64,000 nucleotides of DNA, taken from contig CM039465.1 of NCBI GenBank assembly GCA_022414725.1, positions 20,358,690 to 20,422,689 on the forward strand. Direction: 5' to 3'. The notes beneath the pieces are model-generated. The model saw only the letters and a program-made list of their open reading frames with translations. It searched no databases and was not told the origin of the DNA. Below, in pieces: positions 42,935 to 55,257 of the stretch; position 1 is the stretch's first letter, and every line of letters starts with the position of its first letter. The translations under genes were made by a program, and so were the position numbers. Source of the DNA: Microglena sp. YARC (Eukaryota; Chlorophyta; Chlorophyceae; Chlamydomonadales; Chlamydomonadaceae).

Positions 42935-43239
42935 GAGGTAGGGTAGGATGGGGTTGGAGTGGTTGTGGGGTTGGGCTTGGTTTTAGGGGGAATGTGTCTA
43001 GCAGGGAGGCCCATGGAGGGGGGGCGGTCTGTCTGTCTTGGGGTAGGTATTTGCCGGTGCACGTTGTGGTGAGGGGGGCCATCATGTGTCCATGTGCCAA
43101 GATGTCCCAAGCTATTGTTAGGTTGGTAAGTCCCCTGCCAGGTCTTCAACTTGCCCTGGTATCCAACATCCACATAAAACAAGTAACTATAGTCAAGGCT
43201 GTCGACGCTTCAACTTGCCCATCACAACTGCCATGAGTG

Positions 43240-44700
43240 CCACCTCTTAAGCCCCAATTGGGTGTTCTTGGGCCATACCACTGTGCTTTTCCTTGTCGTG
43301 AATAGACTCTCCAATGGTCGGATTCGACTCTGCAGTGCCAATAGACTCAGGTACCTCCATGCCAAACTCAGACCAGACTATAAGTGTACGTGTGTGTAGG
43401 TATGTTACATGTGTGTGTTACATGTGTGTTATAAGTGTACATGTGTGTAGGGCTGTTACACCCAAGCTGTTTAAGGTAAGCAGCAGATCACCAGTTCAAC
43501 AAGGTTTCGAACTTGAAATCGAAATCGAACTTGATTAACATAGCAGGTGTCTGAAAACTATGGGATTAACACGTTTGTATCAAGACGAAGTTATTGCACT
43601 TCTCCACAGGTGAAATGGAGCAATGAGAAAAAGTTAGAGAAAAGTTGAGATAGGTCCCTGGTGTGTGGTGGGGGTGGGTGGGTGGGTGTGTGTGTGGGGG
43701 GGGGACCCTAACACGTTCCTCAGAATGTCACCGGACCCGGAGGTATGGATAGATCACGCGATCCCCTAACGGAAACCACTTTACGATACCCCAACATGGG
43801 CCTTGCCTGACTTTCTATGGCGTTTGGCATTCTCCTGAATGGAACCTAAAATCGAAACTAGTGGCGTTCATTGGGTTACATTTGCGGTGAGTAGGACCCT
43901 GACTCTAGTGGGGCTTTTGGCACTTCTGCACAGTCAATAGCTCCTGTGAGTAGGAAATCATGTCCTACTGTTTTTTGAATCGCTATTGAGTCCTCTCAAA
44001 CTCAATCAGACAACTGGTGCAGTCCAGAAGTGAGAGGTCATGCGAAGCTAATTCTGTTTATCCACGAATGTACCTTATCGTACAATAGCACGATATTTTA
44101 ATACTATTTTATTTTGTATATCTTTAATATTAAATATTTAATTAATATTTGTAAATACTTTGTTTACTGTACTACAGTTTACTATATATATATTACTTTG
44201 TTTACTGTACTACAGTTTAATACTGTACTACCCGGGTACTACCGGTATTTAATTGTGGCTCCCAGGCTCCTAGGCCCCGTTTTATTGAGGTTATGTTAAC
44301 AAGGAGGAGCTGCCACTAGATCTGCAGGTCCACGGCCAGCCGGCCTCCATGTTAAAAAGAAGGAGCTGCCACTAGATCTATAGGTCCTGAAGCCTCAAAC
44401 TACTCTTCCACCTGTAGCACCCACCATATAGCACCAACAGTGCATGACATAAAATAAGACAATCACACTCACCTCTCTCGTTGCTGCTGCCATGGTGCGT
44501 GCTAACCTCGAGAGAGTATGTGAGCGAGCGAGCAAAAAAGGCGCCTGCCGGCATTAACCTGGGACCCCCCAAAGGCCAAAATAGGGGCGATGAGCGGCAA
44601 ACGAGCTGGTTGTTTTCCCAGTTTATTCTTTTTTCTCTTTTTTAGTTTGTTTCAGTACGTTATCTTTCACAGTACGTTATCTTTGTCACAGTACGTTATC
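43240..44700. other. non-coding region between LINE and retroelement nest
   Basis: No gene is supported. It holds TG/GTG-rich stretches (43390-43460, 43660-43705) and an AT-rich segment (44095-44230). A direct repeat, aaggagctgccactagatct, occurs at about 44305 and 44355. A minus-strand ATGGCAGCAGCAACGAGAG followed by GTGAGT near 44475 could be a tiny first exon, but no partner exon is visible. Confidence 0.5.
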
Positions 44701-44704
44701 TTTT

Positions 44705-45079
44705 TTACTCAGGAGAGGAGGAGGCAAGGTCCGGCAGTGAGCCCCTTTGGTCAACCCCAGGTGAAAGGGCAGTACCAGTATCCCCACCAGTAGGCATGGG
44801 AAGCAGGGTGTCTTTTTTCAGGGCATGGTAGACCAGTCTCGGGGTACAGGCATGGGGCTTAGGGGGACCAGGGGCACTGTTGCTTGGGGTATGTGGGGCA
44901 AGGTCCTCAGCAGTCATGAAAGCATATTCCTGGGTGGTCTCCTTACTGTCATACCTTTGGGATCTGTCGTCCAGCTCCAGTGCAATGAAGTTGGCAATGT
45001 CTTCTTCTTCCTCACTGTCAGATTGATCCCCATCAGCTATGTTGGCGAAGCGAGCCCTTGGGCGCCTCCCCTTACTTGT
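44705..45079 (-). pseudogene. outer retroelement E, downstream gag part
   Basis: A minus frame with an acidic stretch (DGDQSDSEEEEDIANFIALE) and YAFMTAEDL directly abuts the LTR of element D. It is probably the continuation of the gag at 60788-59592, separated by the nested insertions, since both are minus strand and their edges share CTTGT. The joined frame needs a one-base shift, so the element is broken. Confidence 0.5.
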
Positions 45080-45457
45080 TATCAGCATGAATTGCGGCTC
45101 ACTCAATCGTTTTATGACTTGGTGACTACTTATGTACTCCCTTAGAACTATCGGTCCAGACAGTGTTACTGTCTGTACTGTGTCAGCTTCCCGTAGACTG
45201 TGTCATCCTTCATGACACAGTGACAGCTTCCAGTTGGCTGCGTCACCGGTTCCCCTGACACGCGTTGTATTGCCTGCACCAGGCTTAAGATTCCTGGCTT
45301 AGGTTCTAGACTCAGGTTACAGGCTACCGCATCTTCCACCGCTGGTGTCTTTTGGCGTCCGCCTGTCCTTGTAACTATTCTCGTCTCTGTGTATAGATTG
45401 GCGCGTCTGACCGCTGCAAGCATCTCTGTCCACTCTCTGAAGTGTATTAAGCTGATA
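45080..45457 (+). repeat. 5' LTR of truncated copia element D (378 bp)
   Basis: Begins TATCAGCATGAATTGCGG and ends AAGCTGATA, with clear similarity along its length to the LTRs at 45836, 48089, 54615, 59281 and 61586. The five bases before it, CTTGT (45075-45079), recur at 59587-59591, beyond the nested insertions, as a likely target duplication. No 3' LTR of D is present. Confidence 0.8.
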
Positions 45458-45495
45458 GGTTATACGGTCCTTCATTACTACCACTGCTTTATTCA

Positions 45496-45834
45496 ATGCA
45501 ACTTCCGCGAGGGCCTCCCGCCGGCTTTGAGAAACTCCATGAGTCGAATGGTATTTCTTGGTCGCGCGGGATCCGCAATGTCGTCATTAGCAATGGCTGC
45601 GACCATGTCCTTCCTGCGGAGGTCAAGGTTCCTCATGATCGGCTTGATGTGCCCGCGCCAGCGGCCTCTGCTGCCGGAGAGGAGTCTCCTTCCGCCATCG
45701 TGGAAGCCACCCCCCCAAGTCATACCTCCAACTTTACAGTTTCTTCTCCTACTGTTCGACGCCTCTCTCCTAAGGTTGAGGACGTTCTGATGACTCTATG
45801 TTGTGCTCATACACATCAGTAAGGGATCATGATA
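45496..45834 (+). pseudogene. truncated gag of copia element D
   Basis: MQLPRGPPAGFEKLHESNG through VEDVLMTLCCAHTHQ is the N-terminal 108 codons of the same Gag as in elements A, B and C. A stop follows (TAA in cagtaaggg), and the element ends at the GATA abutting element A. The rest of gag, pol and the 3' LTR are deleted. Confidence 0.8.
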
Positions 45835-45835
45835 C

Positions 45836-46137
45836 TGTCAGCATGAATTGCGGTGCTCTCACGCGTTTTATGACTTGGTGACTACTTATGTACTTCCTTA
45901 GAACTATCGGTCCTGACAGTACTATGTCAGCTTACTGTTGACTGCGTCATCGGTTCTTCTGACACGCGCTGTCTAACCTGTACCCTGATCAGGTTCCAGG
46001 CTACCGCCCCCCTTTCCTCCGCTGGTGTCCCTTTATGGTTCCACTATCTTTTGTAATATTGATTCTCGTCTCCGCATTTATAGATTGGCGTGCTGCACAC
46101 ACTAAGTCCACTCTCCGGAGTGTTATCCAAGCTGATA
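45836..46137 (+). repeat. 5' LTR of element A
   Basis: 302 bp, TGTCAGCATG...AGCTGATA. It is about 65 bp shorter than the B and C LTRs through internal deletions. GGTTATACGGTCC follows, the probable primer-binding region. It starts with GGTTA as in B, C and D, recalling the internal tRNA-iMet (half-tRNA) primer sites of some copia elements, but the match is incomplete. Confidence 0.9.
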
Positions 46138-46174
46138 GGTTATACGGTCCCTCATTTACTACCACTGCTTTGCG

Positions 46175-49100
46175 ATGCAACTTCCGCGAGGGCCTCCCGC
46201 TAATTTTGAGAAACTCAGCGACAAGAATGGAGAATCTTGGACGCGCGGGATGCGCAGTGTCATTATCAGCAATGGCTGCGGACCGTGTTCCTTCCTAAGG
46301 AGGACCCGGGTCCTCTTGATGATTGGCTAGACGTCTGTGCACCAGCTGCCTCTGCTAGCGGTCATGAGAGTCCTTCCGCCATCGTGGAAGTAACCCCCCC
46401 AATCAATCCTCCACCTTTACGGCTCCTTCTGCTACTGTCCGACGTCTCTCTCCTGAGATTGAGGACGTTCTGATGCGACTCTGCTGTGCTTCCACTCAGA
46501 TTATCCAGTACGCAAGGGCGCCTCCTCCTCCTGATGCCCGTTTTGACTACGACTATCAAGAACTTGCTCGTCATCGCAGTGCAGATGGCTATGCTGATGA
46601 CTCTGATGATGGTGATGAAGATCTGCAGAGTGCTATGAGTGGTGACTTCGGTGGAGTCACTCCTTCCACTGCTACTCGAGTGTTCAATTCTACGGTCTCT
46701 CCTGTGTATGAGCCTCTGTCGGCACCTGCTCTTGCGCCTTCCCCGGAGTTTAAGCCTGATCCAGTCTCTGCGCCTCTGCTTGCGCCCCTTCCACCTGTCC
46801 ACCCGGAGGTGGCCAGGCCGTCTTTGATGCAGAAGTCTGCGTCTTTCACCTTGCCTCCGGACCGAGGTCTGTCTGGCTACAATACTCGTGCTCGAGAGGC
46901 TTCTGTTGCTGCTGCTGGCCGCGCATCCTTTGCTGGCCCTTCGCAGGAGCCCCCTCCACCCCCGCCTCCGCCTGTGGAGCAGCCCCCTGCTCCTGGCCCT
47001 CCGCCATATGTGCCTCCTTCGCTGTCATGCGACTCCTGGGAGCATCTGCTCGATGGCGGACATCCTCTGCGTCTATCCCTGCAGGAATGCCGTCTTATCC
47101 GCCAAGCTCAACATGCTGGGGAATCCTTGGACCGCACTCTGTACGGTAGGCTGGATATGACTGCCACTCAGGCTATGGTTGATAGCAAGGGTCGCCCTAG
47201 GCCTAGGCGTGTGATGGCTTATTCTGAGCTAGGTCTACAGTGTCGGGCTTTTCTGGGACCTGTTATGCCAGGGATTAACTACCCTCCTGCTAATGGTGTG
47301 ACCTCTGGAGGGGTTGGGCGTAGGAACAGTGACCTGCGAGGTTACCAATTTGTTAAGGTGCCACTCCCTTTCTGTCCTGTTCGTCCTGATTTCGAGCTCA
47401 TTGTGCGTGTTGCGCGTTCCCTAGATCTCATCAGGAACTTAGATGACCAGCGCGCTTATGACGCTGGTCTTGCTCCTGAGTATTTTTCTGGCGATTCGTG
47501 AGTCTTTAGCTCCTCGGTGTGCTCCTCCTGCTGCTGGAACTTCGGCCTCTCATGGTGAGTCTAGTGTCGATCCTGCACTGTTGGGTTTCAGTGCGCTTTA
47601 CCCTACCCCGCCAAGAGTTCATGATCTTATCCATGATGCTTGCCAACATGACGGATGCCCTAGTCAAGGTGTATAGGGACTTTGCTTCACCTCGGGATAT
47701 CTTTTTGCATATCCGGAGGCAGCAGTCCGATGCCCTTGCCTCGCGTGTCCCTCTCTTGCTGAAGGAGTATCATGCTTCGGTCATGGGCACTCATGAGCAC
47801 GTTGACGCTTTCTTTCGTCGGGTTCGCGGTATGTGCACTGACCTGCGCAGTGCTGGGTTTCCGCAGACTCAGCGTCACGCCATGGGCATTATAGTTCAAG
47901 GTGCGAGTCTGCCCCGGTTCGAAACGCTGCGGATTAAGTATGGTATCCTGATATACAACCAGCAACCTGTTGAGTACTGGTCCTGTCTAGAGGAATATAG
48001 GCAGCTAGATATTCTTAACATAGCGCTCCCTCAGTCGGATTCCAGGCATCCTGGTTGGTCCCGGACCGCTCCTCAGTTTCCTGCTAATTATTAGCTATAA
48101 TCACTTCTAAGAGTGGACAGAGATGTATGCAGCGGAGACAGACGCGCCAATCTATACACAGAGACGAGAATAGCTTTACAAGCACTGGAGACCCATCAAG
48201 GGGCACCAGTGGTGGAAGAGACCGTTGACTATAACCTAACTAGAACCTAAGTCAGGTATATCCACATAGAGATGCAACGGTAACCTAGCTGACAGGAAGC
48301 TGTCACCACTGAGTCACTCAAAGGATGACACAGTCTGCGGGAAGCTGTCAGTACGGGAAGCTGTCACAGTACTGTCAGGACCGATAGTTCTAAGGGAGTA
48401 CAGAAGTAGTCACCAAGTCATAAAACGCGTGAGAGCAACGCAATTCATGCTGATACTCCACCTATGACACAGGTGACATACAATACTAGTACTCCACCTA
48501 TGGCACTGGGGACATAGAACTATATGTAACAATTAAAAAAAAAAAATCAAAGAACTCCGAAAAACGAGAGAACCATGAATGGAACCCAAAGGGTGTAAAT
48601 GAAGGAATGTAACAAGGCAAAAAACCAAAGTTTGCCTAGTGGAGAAACTAAATATCTAAGTCGGGTAACAACGGTATAGAAAACCCGATCCGGGAATAGG
48701 AACCTAATGCCAATCAAAGATAACGAGAGAAACTCTAAAATGAACCAAAAAAATTCCAGAACACATGTAAGCAAAAGTCAAGAATACATGGAACCAAAAA
48801 AAATTGGTCTAAGGAGAAGCAGTCATTCCAAACATGCGAATGAACCGCCAGAACACCGCAGGATCAAGGGGCTTGGTGAATGGGTCAGCACAGTTATCAA
48901 CTGTGTTCACATAGGCAACAGCAAGGGAGCCATCCTCCACCAGCTCCTTGATGTAGTGATGAATAACATCAATGTGCTTGCTGCGAGGGAGAAGCTGCCA
49001 GTCTTTGGCCCAGCTCAGGGATCCTAAATTATCACCCTGAATGGTAACCAAATCACAAGGCAGGCCTAGATCCACTCTCAATTTCTTCAACCATTGTACC

Positions 49101-52100
49101 TCCCTGGCAGCTTGGGACAGGGCCTGATACTCAGCCTCACTAGAGCTAATAGCAACGGTAGGCTGCCGCTTGCTCATCCAGTTTACTATGCACCCCCAGC
49201 TAGCACAGCAAAGCCAGTCTGAGACCTCCTGTCAGACCCATCATCAGCAAAAGAGGAATCACTAAAGACAGTAAAAGAGAACTCAGGGCTGTGGGTGTAA
49301 GTGAGACCCAGGTGGGAATGTGTTCTCAAATACAACAGCAATCTCTTGGCAGCATTCCAGAGAGAGACTGTAGGTTGAGCAGAAAACCTGGACAAGTAGC
49401 TCACAGCAAAAGAAATATCAGGCCTGGTGCAAGTAGCCAGGTATAGCAAAGCACCCACAAGGGAGAGGTACTGGCTATTAGACGGCAGGGGTACACCAGG
49501 TTCATCAGAAACAGTGGACTTGGACATGGGAGCAGCAAACTTGGGTGGGCAGCAGAAGTGAGACCAAACTGCTCCACCAGATCAACAATGTAGGTGTGCT
49601 GAGACAGGTTGATCTGAACACACCTGCCCTCAGAGTCAAGTGTACAAGCCATGTCTAAAGAGAGGAACTGAACAGGAACACCCATCTCTTTGACCTCCCA
49701 TCCAGCTTCTTCCATAGCTTGGATCAGCAAACACATACCTATCCAGCTCACTAAAAGCACAGATGAAATCATCTACATAGGTCAGGACATAGCTCCACCC
49801 ACCATCAGAATCCTTCCTAAAATACAGAGCAGGTTCAGCCTTGCACATAGTAAAGCCATGTGCAATCAGAACCGTTTGACATCCCTATTCCAAGCCCTGG
49901 GTGCCTGTTTCAAACCATAAAGGGACTTGAGCAGCTTGCACACAAGGGGAACACCGTGAGGACCAAGTACTTTAAAGCCATCAGGCTGGTGGCAGTACAG
50001 GTCCAGACCAGGTTCCAGCTTAGCATTTAGGAATGCAGTCTTGATGTCCAGCTGCCTAACAAACATCTTCCTATGAGTGATAGCAGCCAGGAGCACTCTT
50101 AGACCTGCTTTAGAGGAGACAGGGGCATATACATCATGAAAGTCCAGCCCAGGACGCTGCAAAAAACCACGAACCACAAAACGTGCCTTGAAGCGGATTG
50201 AACCATCAACTCCAACCTTCCTCACAAACAACCACCTGCCAGACAGGATCTTCTGCTTGTGAGGCTGTGGAGTGAGAGCCCAAGTGCCATGGGCATGAAG
50301 GGAAGCCATCTCATCCTTCATAGCAAGAAGCCATTGGTCCCTGTCAGGATTGGTAGGAAGCATGGCAGCTTTATAGGACAGTTCAGTGGTGGGTGCAGCA
50401 GATGCTCCCACGTACAAGCAGTTTACTTGTACACGGGCAGCGGGGGTATCAGCAGTATCAGCAGTAACCATTAGTAAAGCCCCCAGCGCAGAACTACTGC
50501 CCGGTTGAACAGGGCCGGCCTTATTTGCCTCTAAATCAACGAAGCCTGGGTCGACCGGAACACCCCAGCCATACGCAGTATCGAACCAGACCAGTGTTCA
50601 AGATCATCACTTGCGTCGTCAGCAAAGGCTACATCGTCACATGGGCTATACCCGATTGTTCCACCAGGAACGGCAGACGGCGAGGTGTTCAACAACACCG
50701 AGCCATCCAAGGCGGGCGGAGGTTGGTGACTATTAGGCGATGGACCTGTAAGAGGCTCCACCATGATCTGAGGCTGCCTTAATCCTAGAGCTTCACCGAC
50801 GGAACGTGGCGCAGAGGAGGGCCTGGCGACCCCCTGAGATTCGGCTAAGATTTTTGTCCGTAGGAACCGCAGAAACTCGCCCGCCAGTGCTTTCTCACGC
50901 AATACAGTACCACTGGCCCCTGACCTAGTTCGCAGAGTCATCCTATGGCCAGGACAGTGGTCAACAAGTGGGGAAAGCAAAGGATCTAGGGAACTCACTG
51001 CAGCCTCAGGCATGTGTCCGTTGATAGCGGCAGGGATGCTAGAGACATACGGTGACCCATCATAGGGAGGAAGCCCAGGAATGCAGTTATGATCAAACTG
51101 CTCATAGAAGAGTACATCACGACTCTCTACGACCTGGCGCAACTTTGGAACCCAAACAAAATAACCCTTACTCACCAGAGAGTACCCAACCAGTCTACCA
51201 GATAACGCCCTTTCGTCCAGCTTGTTACGTTTCTTCCCATTGACTAACGTAACGTAGCAGGGGCAACCAAACACACGCAACAACGACACATCAGGCACGA
51301 TCCCATAAAACAACTCATAGGGTGTTTTGTCTCCCTGATTGGGCAGCCGATTACGAAGGTAACAAGCAGCTAGGAAGGCATAGGGCCAGAAAGACTTAGC
51401 TAGTTTAGACTCCAGGTGGATGCTCTAGCGACAGACTGTAAGACCCCATTATACCGTTCCACAGTTGCATTCTGCTGCGCAGTGTATGCCAACGATAACT
51501 CATGTACTGCCCCAACCGAAATAAGCCAGTCCTCGAACCATGTAACAATAAACTCCTTGGCCCTGTCAGATCTCAGACATTTAAAGGCAAACCCATGTAG
51601 TTGATTCATCCATCTGAGGATGATAGTTTGGACTGCTAAGGGAGCCTCATCCCTGGTTCTCAAGCACAGTACTTCAGCATAGCCAGAGTACTGATCTGTG
51701 AGACACAGAATATAAAACTCCCCACGCAGGCCCCTAATGTGAACAGGTCCCATAATATCTAAGTGAAGCCGTTGGAGAGGTGCACGGATCTCAGTTTTGC
51801 TTTCTTTAGGAAAAGGGAGACGTTTGCCCTTTGCCTTCTGACAAGCATCACAAGGGATCTTAGCCATCCTTTCCACCTGACGAAGACTGAGGGGTAAGTT
51901 CTTAACCATACCCTTATCAACAAGTCTGTGTAAGGCATGATAGCCGGGGTGACCCAACCGCCTATGCCACAACCATGCAGGAGTGGTAGGGATAACAACT
52001 CCACCGTCCTCATCAACATCAAGTGCAAAAGCAGGATAATCGTCAGCAACCCTCAAACAGTCCCGACTGGTGTTACAAGGTCTACAGGCAAACTTGTACA

Positions 52101-55100
52101 CACCATCACTAGATGCAGGAAAAGACCAGAGAACAGAAGAGCCCTGAGTGGCAGTGCAACTAAGACTATCAAAAGAAACCTGGCAGTGGAGAGAATGAGC
52201 CACAGCATTTACTGACAGGAGGTTCACTGGACAGTGAGGGATGTAGAGAACATTGGTAAGAGTGATGGATGTTGGTAACCAATCACTACATAACACAATG
52301 GATCCCTTACCCTCAGACCGTTGAACCACCCCATCACCAAATCGAACTGCTGGCCCAACAGCAGAAGCCTTATACATAGTGAACAAAGATTTATCACCTG
52401 TGATAGACATTCCAGCTCCAGAGTCCACATGCCAGACACCCTCAGAAAGACTCGGGCTACACACGTTAGAGAACTTAGTTGTGCAAGAGAATAGGACAGA
52501 GCGTACCTCCTAGTTCTTGGACATGGCATACCATCAATCTGAGCCTGCAAGGAGGACAACTGCCGGCGAGTCAACGAACCTGGAAGTGCCAAGGCAATGG
52601 GCACGGGTTCACCGCCCGGTACACCAGGCTTGGACCTTTTCAGGTGCGGATGCTTCGTCCAGCAACGGTCCTCCGAGTGGGTCGTTTTGGAAGGACAGGG
52701 GCCCAAGTGCAATCCAAGTGCCTCTTGGGAGCCCCGGAACTCTGAGAACCAGACCCCCGGCCACGCTGGATGGCAGCATGGGCAGGGACTGGGGGAGAGT
52801 CACGGGACCAACCAGGATGCCTTGGATCAGACCTGGGGAGAGACACATTCAAAAAATCTAATGATCTATATGCTGCAAGACAGGTCCAGTAATCAACAGT
52901 TTTGTTCTGGTACAGCTCGAAACCAAATTGTAGGCGCAGCGAATCGAAGCGAGGGTGAGTGATGCCATTGATAATCGTGTGCATCGCGTGACGTTGCGGT
53001 TGCGGGTATCCCGCACTGCGAAGGTCAGTACACAACTGCCGCACCCTGCGGAAGAAACACGTCTACAGGTTCAGAATTGTTCATAGTTACACTACGAAGC
53101 TCAACAAGCATGAGGGGGACACGAGCAGCAAGGGTATCAGAATGCTGCCTCTTGATATGCACAAAGATATCGCGAGGCGTAGCAAAATCCTGATAGACCT
53201 GTACCATCGGTTCCGTCATGTTTGCCAGCATCATCGTGAGACACATGAACTCCTGGCGCGCAAGGGGCAGGGTACTAAATCCTAACAGGGCAGGATCTAC
53301 ACGAGACTGACTAGGAGAGGCCGGTGGTGATGCAGCAGGGGAAGCCGGCGAAACATCATACATCGCGCGAACAGCCAGAAAGTACTCAGCAGCGATGCCA
53401 GCATCATACGCACGCTGGTCATCAAGGTTTCTAATCTCACCCAAGGAACTCGCAACACGCACAAGTAGCTCGAAATCTGGCCTAGGAGGAACAAAGCTGA
53501 GAGGGACTGAAACAAACTGGTACTTGCGAAGATTCGCATTTCTAACACCAGATCCACCAAAGGTTGCACCACCAGGACGAGGGTAGGAAATACCCGCCTG
53601 CACAGGCCCGAGAAAAGCACGGCTAGCATGGCCCAACTCAGAGAAAATCATCACCCGCGGATCCCCCTTCTGATTTACATTAGCCCTAGTGGCCGCCTGA
53701 TCCATCCTACCGTACAAAGTGCGGTCCAAAGAGTCACCAGCATTCTGCTCCTGGCGAACAAGGCGGGACATCCGCACATCCATGGTCATAGGACGGGAGC
53801 CATCAAGCAGGTGCTCCAGGATAAGCATCCCAGTGAGCGAGTAGGGTAAAGCGGCAAGGGGGGAGGAAAGGAGAAGGGGAAGGGGGCAGATCCACTGGTG
53901 GAGTGGAGGTGGCTCCAGGGAGGGGTCAGCAGCAGCGCTGGAGACACTCGCAGCAGCAGTCTCGCGAGACCGAGTGTTGTAGCCACCAGACGGTGGAACA
54001 GGAGGAGCAGACGGAGGCCTCAAGACAGGAGGAGGAGGCGCCAGTGGATGCTCAAACACTGGAGAATCAAAAGACACGAGTGGCAGAGGAGGGAGAAACT
54101 CCACCGAAGTCACTACTCGGTAGATCTGCCTCTTCGTCGTCATCCTCAGTGTTGTCAGTGTAGTAACCATCTCCATGCTTATGACGAGCAAGATCAGCAT
54201 GGTCATAGGAGAAGCGAGCATCAGCAGGCGGAGGAGAACTCCTGTACTTGATGATCTGTGTCGAGACACAGCATAGACGCATCAGAATATCCTCTACCTC
54301 AGGACGGAGGCGTTGGATAAGAGGAGAAGGAGGGAGAGAAAATGGTGGGATGGCTGGGGGGGATGGCTTCCATGATGGCGGAAGGAGACTCATCTAAGGC
54401 AGCAGAGGCCGCTGGCGCACAATCATCAAGCCAATCCGTGGGAACACGGATCTTGAAAGGAAGAATCCGGTCGCAGCCATTAGAGATAATGACGCTCTCC
54501 ATACCACGCGACCAAGACAAACCATTCTGTGGGGTAAGCTTCTCGAAGCCGGCAGGAGGCCCACGAGGAAGTTGCATTATAAAGCAGTGGTAGAAAGAGA
54601 TGAAGCCCGTAACCTATTAGCTATAATCACTTCTAAGAGTGGACAGAGATGTATGCAGCGGAGACAGACGCGCCAAATCTATACACAGAGACGAGAATAG
54701 CTTTACAAGCACTGGAGACCCATCAAGGGGCACCAGTGGTGGAAGAGACCGTTGACTATAACCTAACTAGAACCTAAGTCAGGTATATCCACATAGAGAT
54801 GCAACGGTAACCTAGCTGACAGGAAGCTGTCACCACTGAGTCACTCAAAGGATGACACAGTCTGCGGGAAGCTGTCAGTACGGGAAGCTGTCACAGTACT
54901 GTCAGGACCGATAGTTCTAAGGGAGTACAGAAGTAGTCACCAAGTCATAAAACGCGTGAGAGCAACGCAATTCATGCTGATACTAATGCTGCATTTCAGC
55001 GGCGGCAGAAGACTGGTGGTGGTTCTGGGTCGAACAAGAGGCGCCTGGAATGCACCTGGGGACCATGCCCCCACAAGGAAGGTCACTCGGAGGACCGTTG

Positions 55101-55257
55101 CTGGACGAAGTTCCCTGCCCTGCGAAGGGTCCCTGGTCGTGCAGAACCAACGCTTCCTTCACCGTTGCCTGCTAACCTGGCCCTTCCAGGTCACCTTACT
55201 CCAAAGCAATTGTCTTCCTTGCAGGCTCAAATTGATGGGTTTGCTATGCAGAAGTAG
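46175..55257 (+). CDS. gag of element A (interrupted by B; frameshifts)
   Basis: The start MQLPRGPPANFEKLSDKNG is shared with elements B, C and D. Segments: N-terminal part to 46470, acidic and Pro-rich linker (46473-47500), capsid-like part with PRDIFLHIRRQQSDALASR and FFRRVRGMCTDLRSAGFPQT (47520-48083), then, beyond element B, ECTWGPCPHKEGHSEDRCW (knuckle CX4CX5HX4C) to TAG at 55255. One-base breaks near 46280, 46450, 47490 and 47600 disrupt the frame. The nested element lies between 48084 and 54987. The Gag forms the virus-like particle that carries the RNA. Confidence 0.8.
48089..48455 (-). repeat. 3' LTR of element B
   Basis: On the element strand it begins TATCAGCATGAATTGCG and ends TTATAGCTAATA. 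It is preceded on that strand by AGGTGGAG, the probable polypurine tract; the same octamer occurs again about 45 bp upstream. Confidence 0.92.
48809..52464 (-). pseudogene. pol of element B: protease, integrase, RT, RNase H (frameshifted)
   Basis: Protease: GVWHVDSGAGMSITGD (Asp-Ser-Gly). GAG-pre-integrase: WHRRLGHPGYHALHRLV and CDACQKAKGKRLPF. Integrase triad: HLDIMGP, CLRSDRAKEF and NATVERYNG. Integrase C-terminal part: RVFGCPCYVTLVNGKKRNKL. RT: WLLAMKDEMASLHAHGTW, VRQLDIKTAFLNA, LYGLKQAPRAW and YVDDFICAF. RNase H: FSDSSFADDGSDRRSQTGFA, SSSEAEYQALSQAA and SKHIDVIHHYIKEL. Frames change near 51410, 50540, 49860, 49770, 49530 and 49180. Because the LTRs are almost identical, several breaks may be assembly errors rather than decay. 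Confidence 0.88.
52465..54577 (-). pseudogene. gag of element B (frameshifted)
   Basis: Starts MQLPRGPPAGFEKLTPQNG at 54577. Acidic stretch DNTEDDDEEADLPSSDFGG, Pro-rich linker, then YNTRSRETAAASV, LGHASRAFLGPVQAGISYPR and a capsid-like part (PRDIFVHIKRQHSDTLAARV, LCTDLRSAGYPQPQRHAM), followed by the knuckle GPCPSKTTHSEDRCW. Frame changes lie near 54330, 54110, 53035 and 52680. The zinc-knuckle spacing is the same as in A and C. Confidence 0.82.
54615..54982 (-). repeat. 5' LTR of element B
   Basis: Same sequence as 48089-48455 apart from one extra A near 54677. On the element strand GGTTACGGGC follows immediately, the probable primer-binding region. Confidence 0.92.

Larger units (their letters stand above)
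36320..43185 (-). mobile_element. LINE (non-LTR) retrotransposon, 5'-truncated and frameshifted
   Basis: Read on the minus strand, the coding remnants run in the usual LINE order: an upstream Pro-rich stretch (43182-42940), reverse transcriptase (42934-41760), a connecting region (41739-40100), an extra domain (about 40020-39340), RNase H (about 39200-38700), and a C-terminal zinc finger and tail (37185-36320). Frames change several times, so it cannot encode one intact polyprotein as it stands. No endonuclease domain is visible upstream, consistent with 5' truncation. A 1.4 kb insertion (37190-38595) splits it before the zinc finger. Confidence 0.85.
48089..54982 (-). mobile_element. Ty1/copia-type LTR retrotransposon B, complete, nested in A
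   Basis: A minus-strand element of 6894 bp with LTRs of 367 and 368 bp (48089-48455 and 54615-54982) that differ by one A in a homopolymer as far as I can see. Target duplication CTAAT lies at 48084-48088 and 54983-54987, inside the gag of A. This is the youngest layer of the nest. Gene order on its own strand is gag, protease, integrase, RT, RNase H. Confidence 0.93.

Noticed and set aside
44475..44500. Tiny first exon ATGGCAGCAGCAACGAGAG followed by GTGAGT on the minus strand
   Set aside because: No downstream exon is visible before the LINE, so it cannot be supported.
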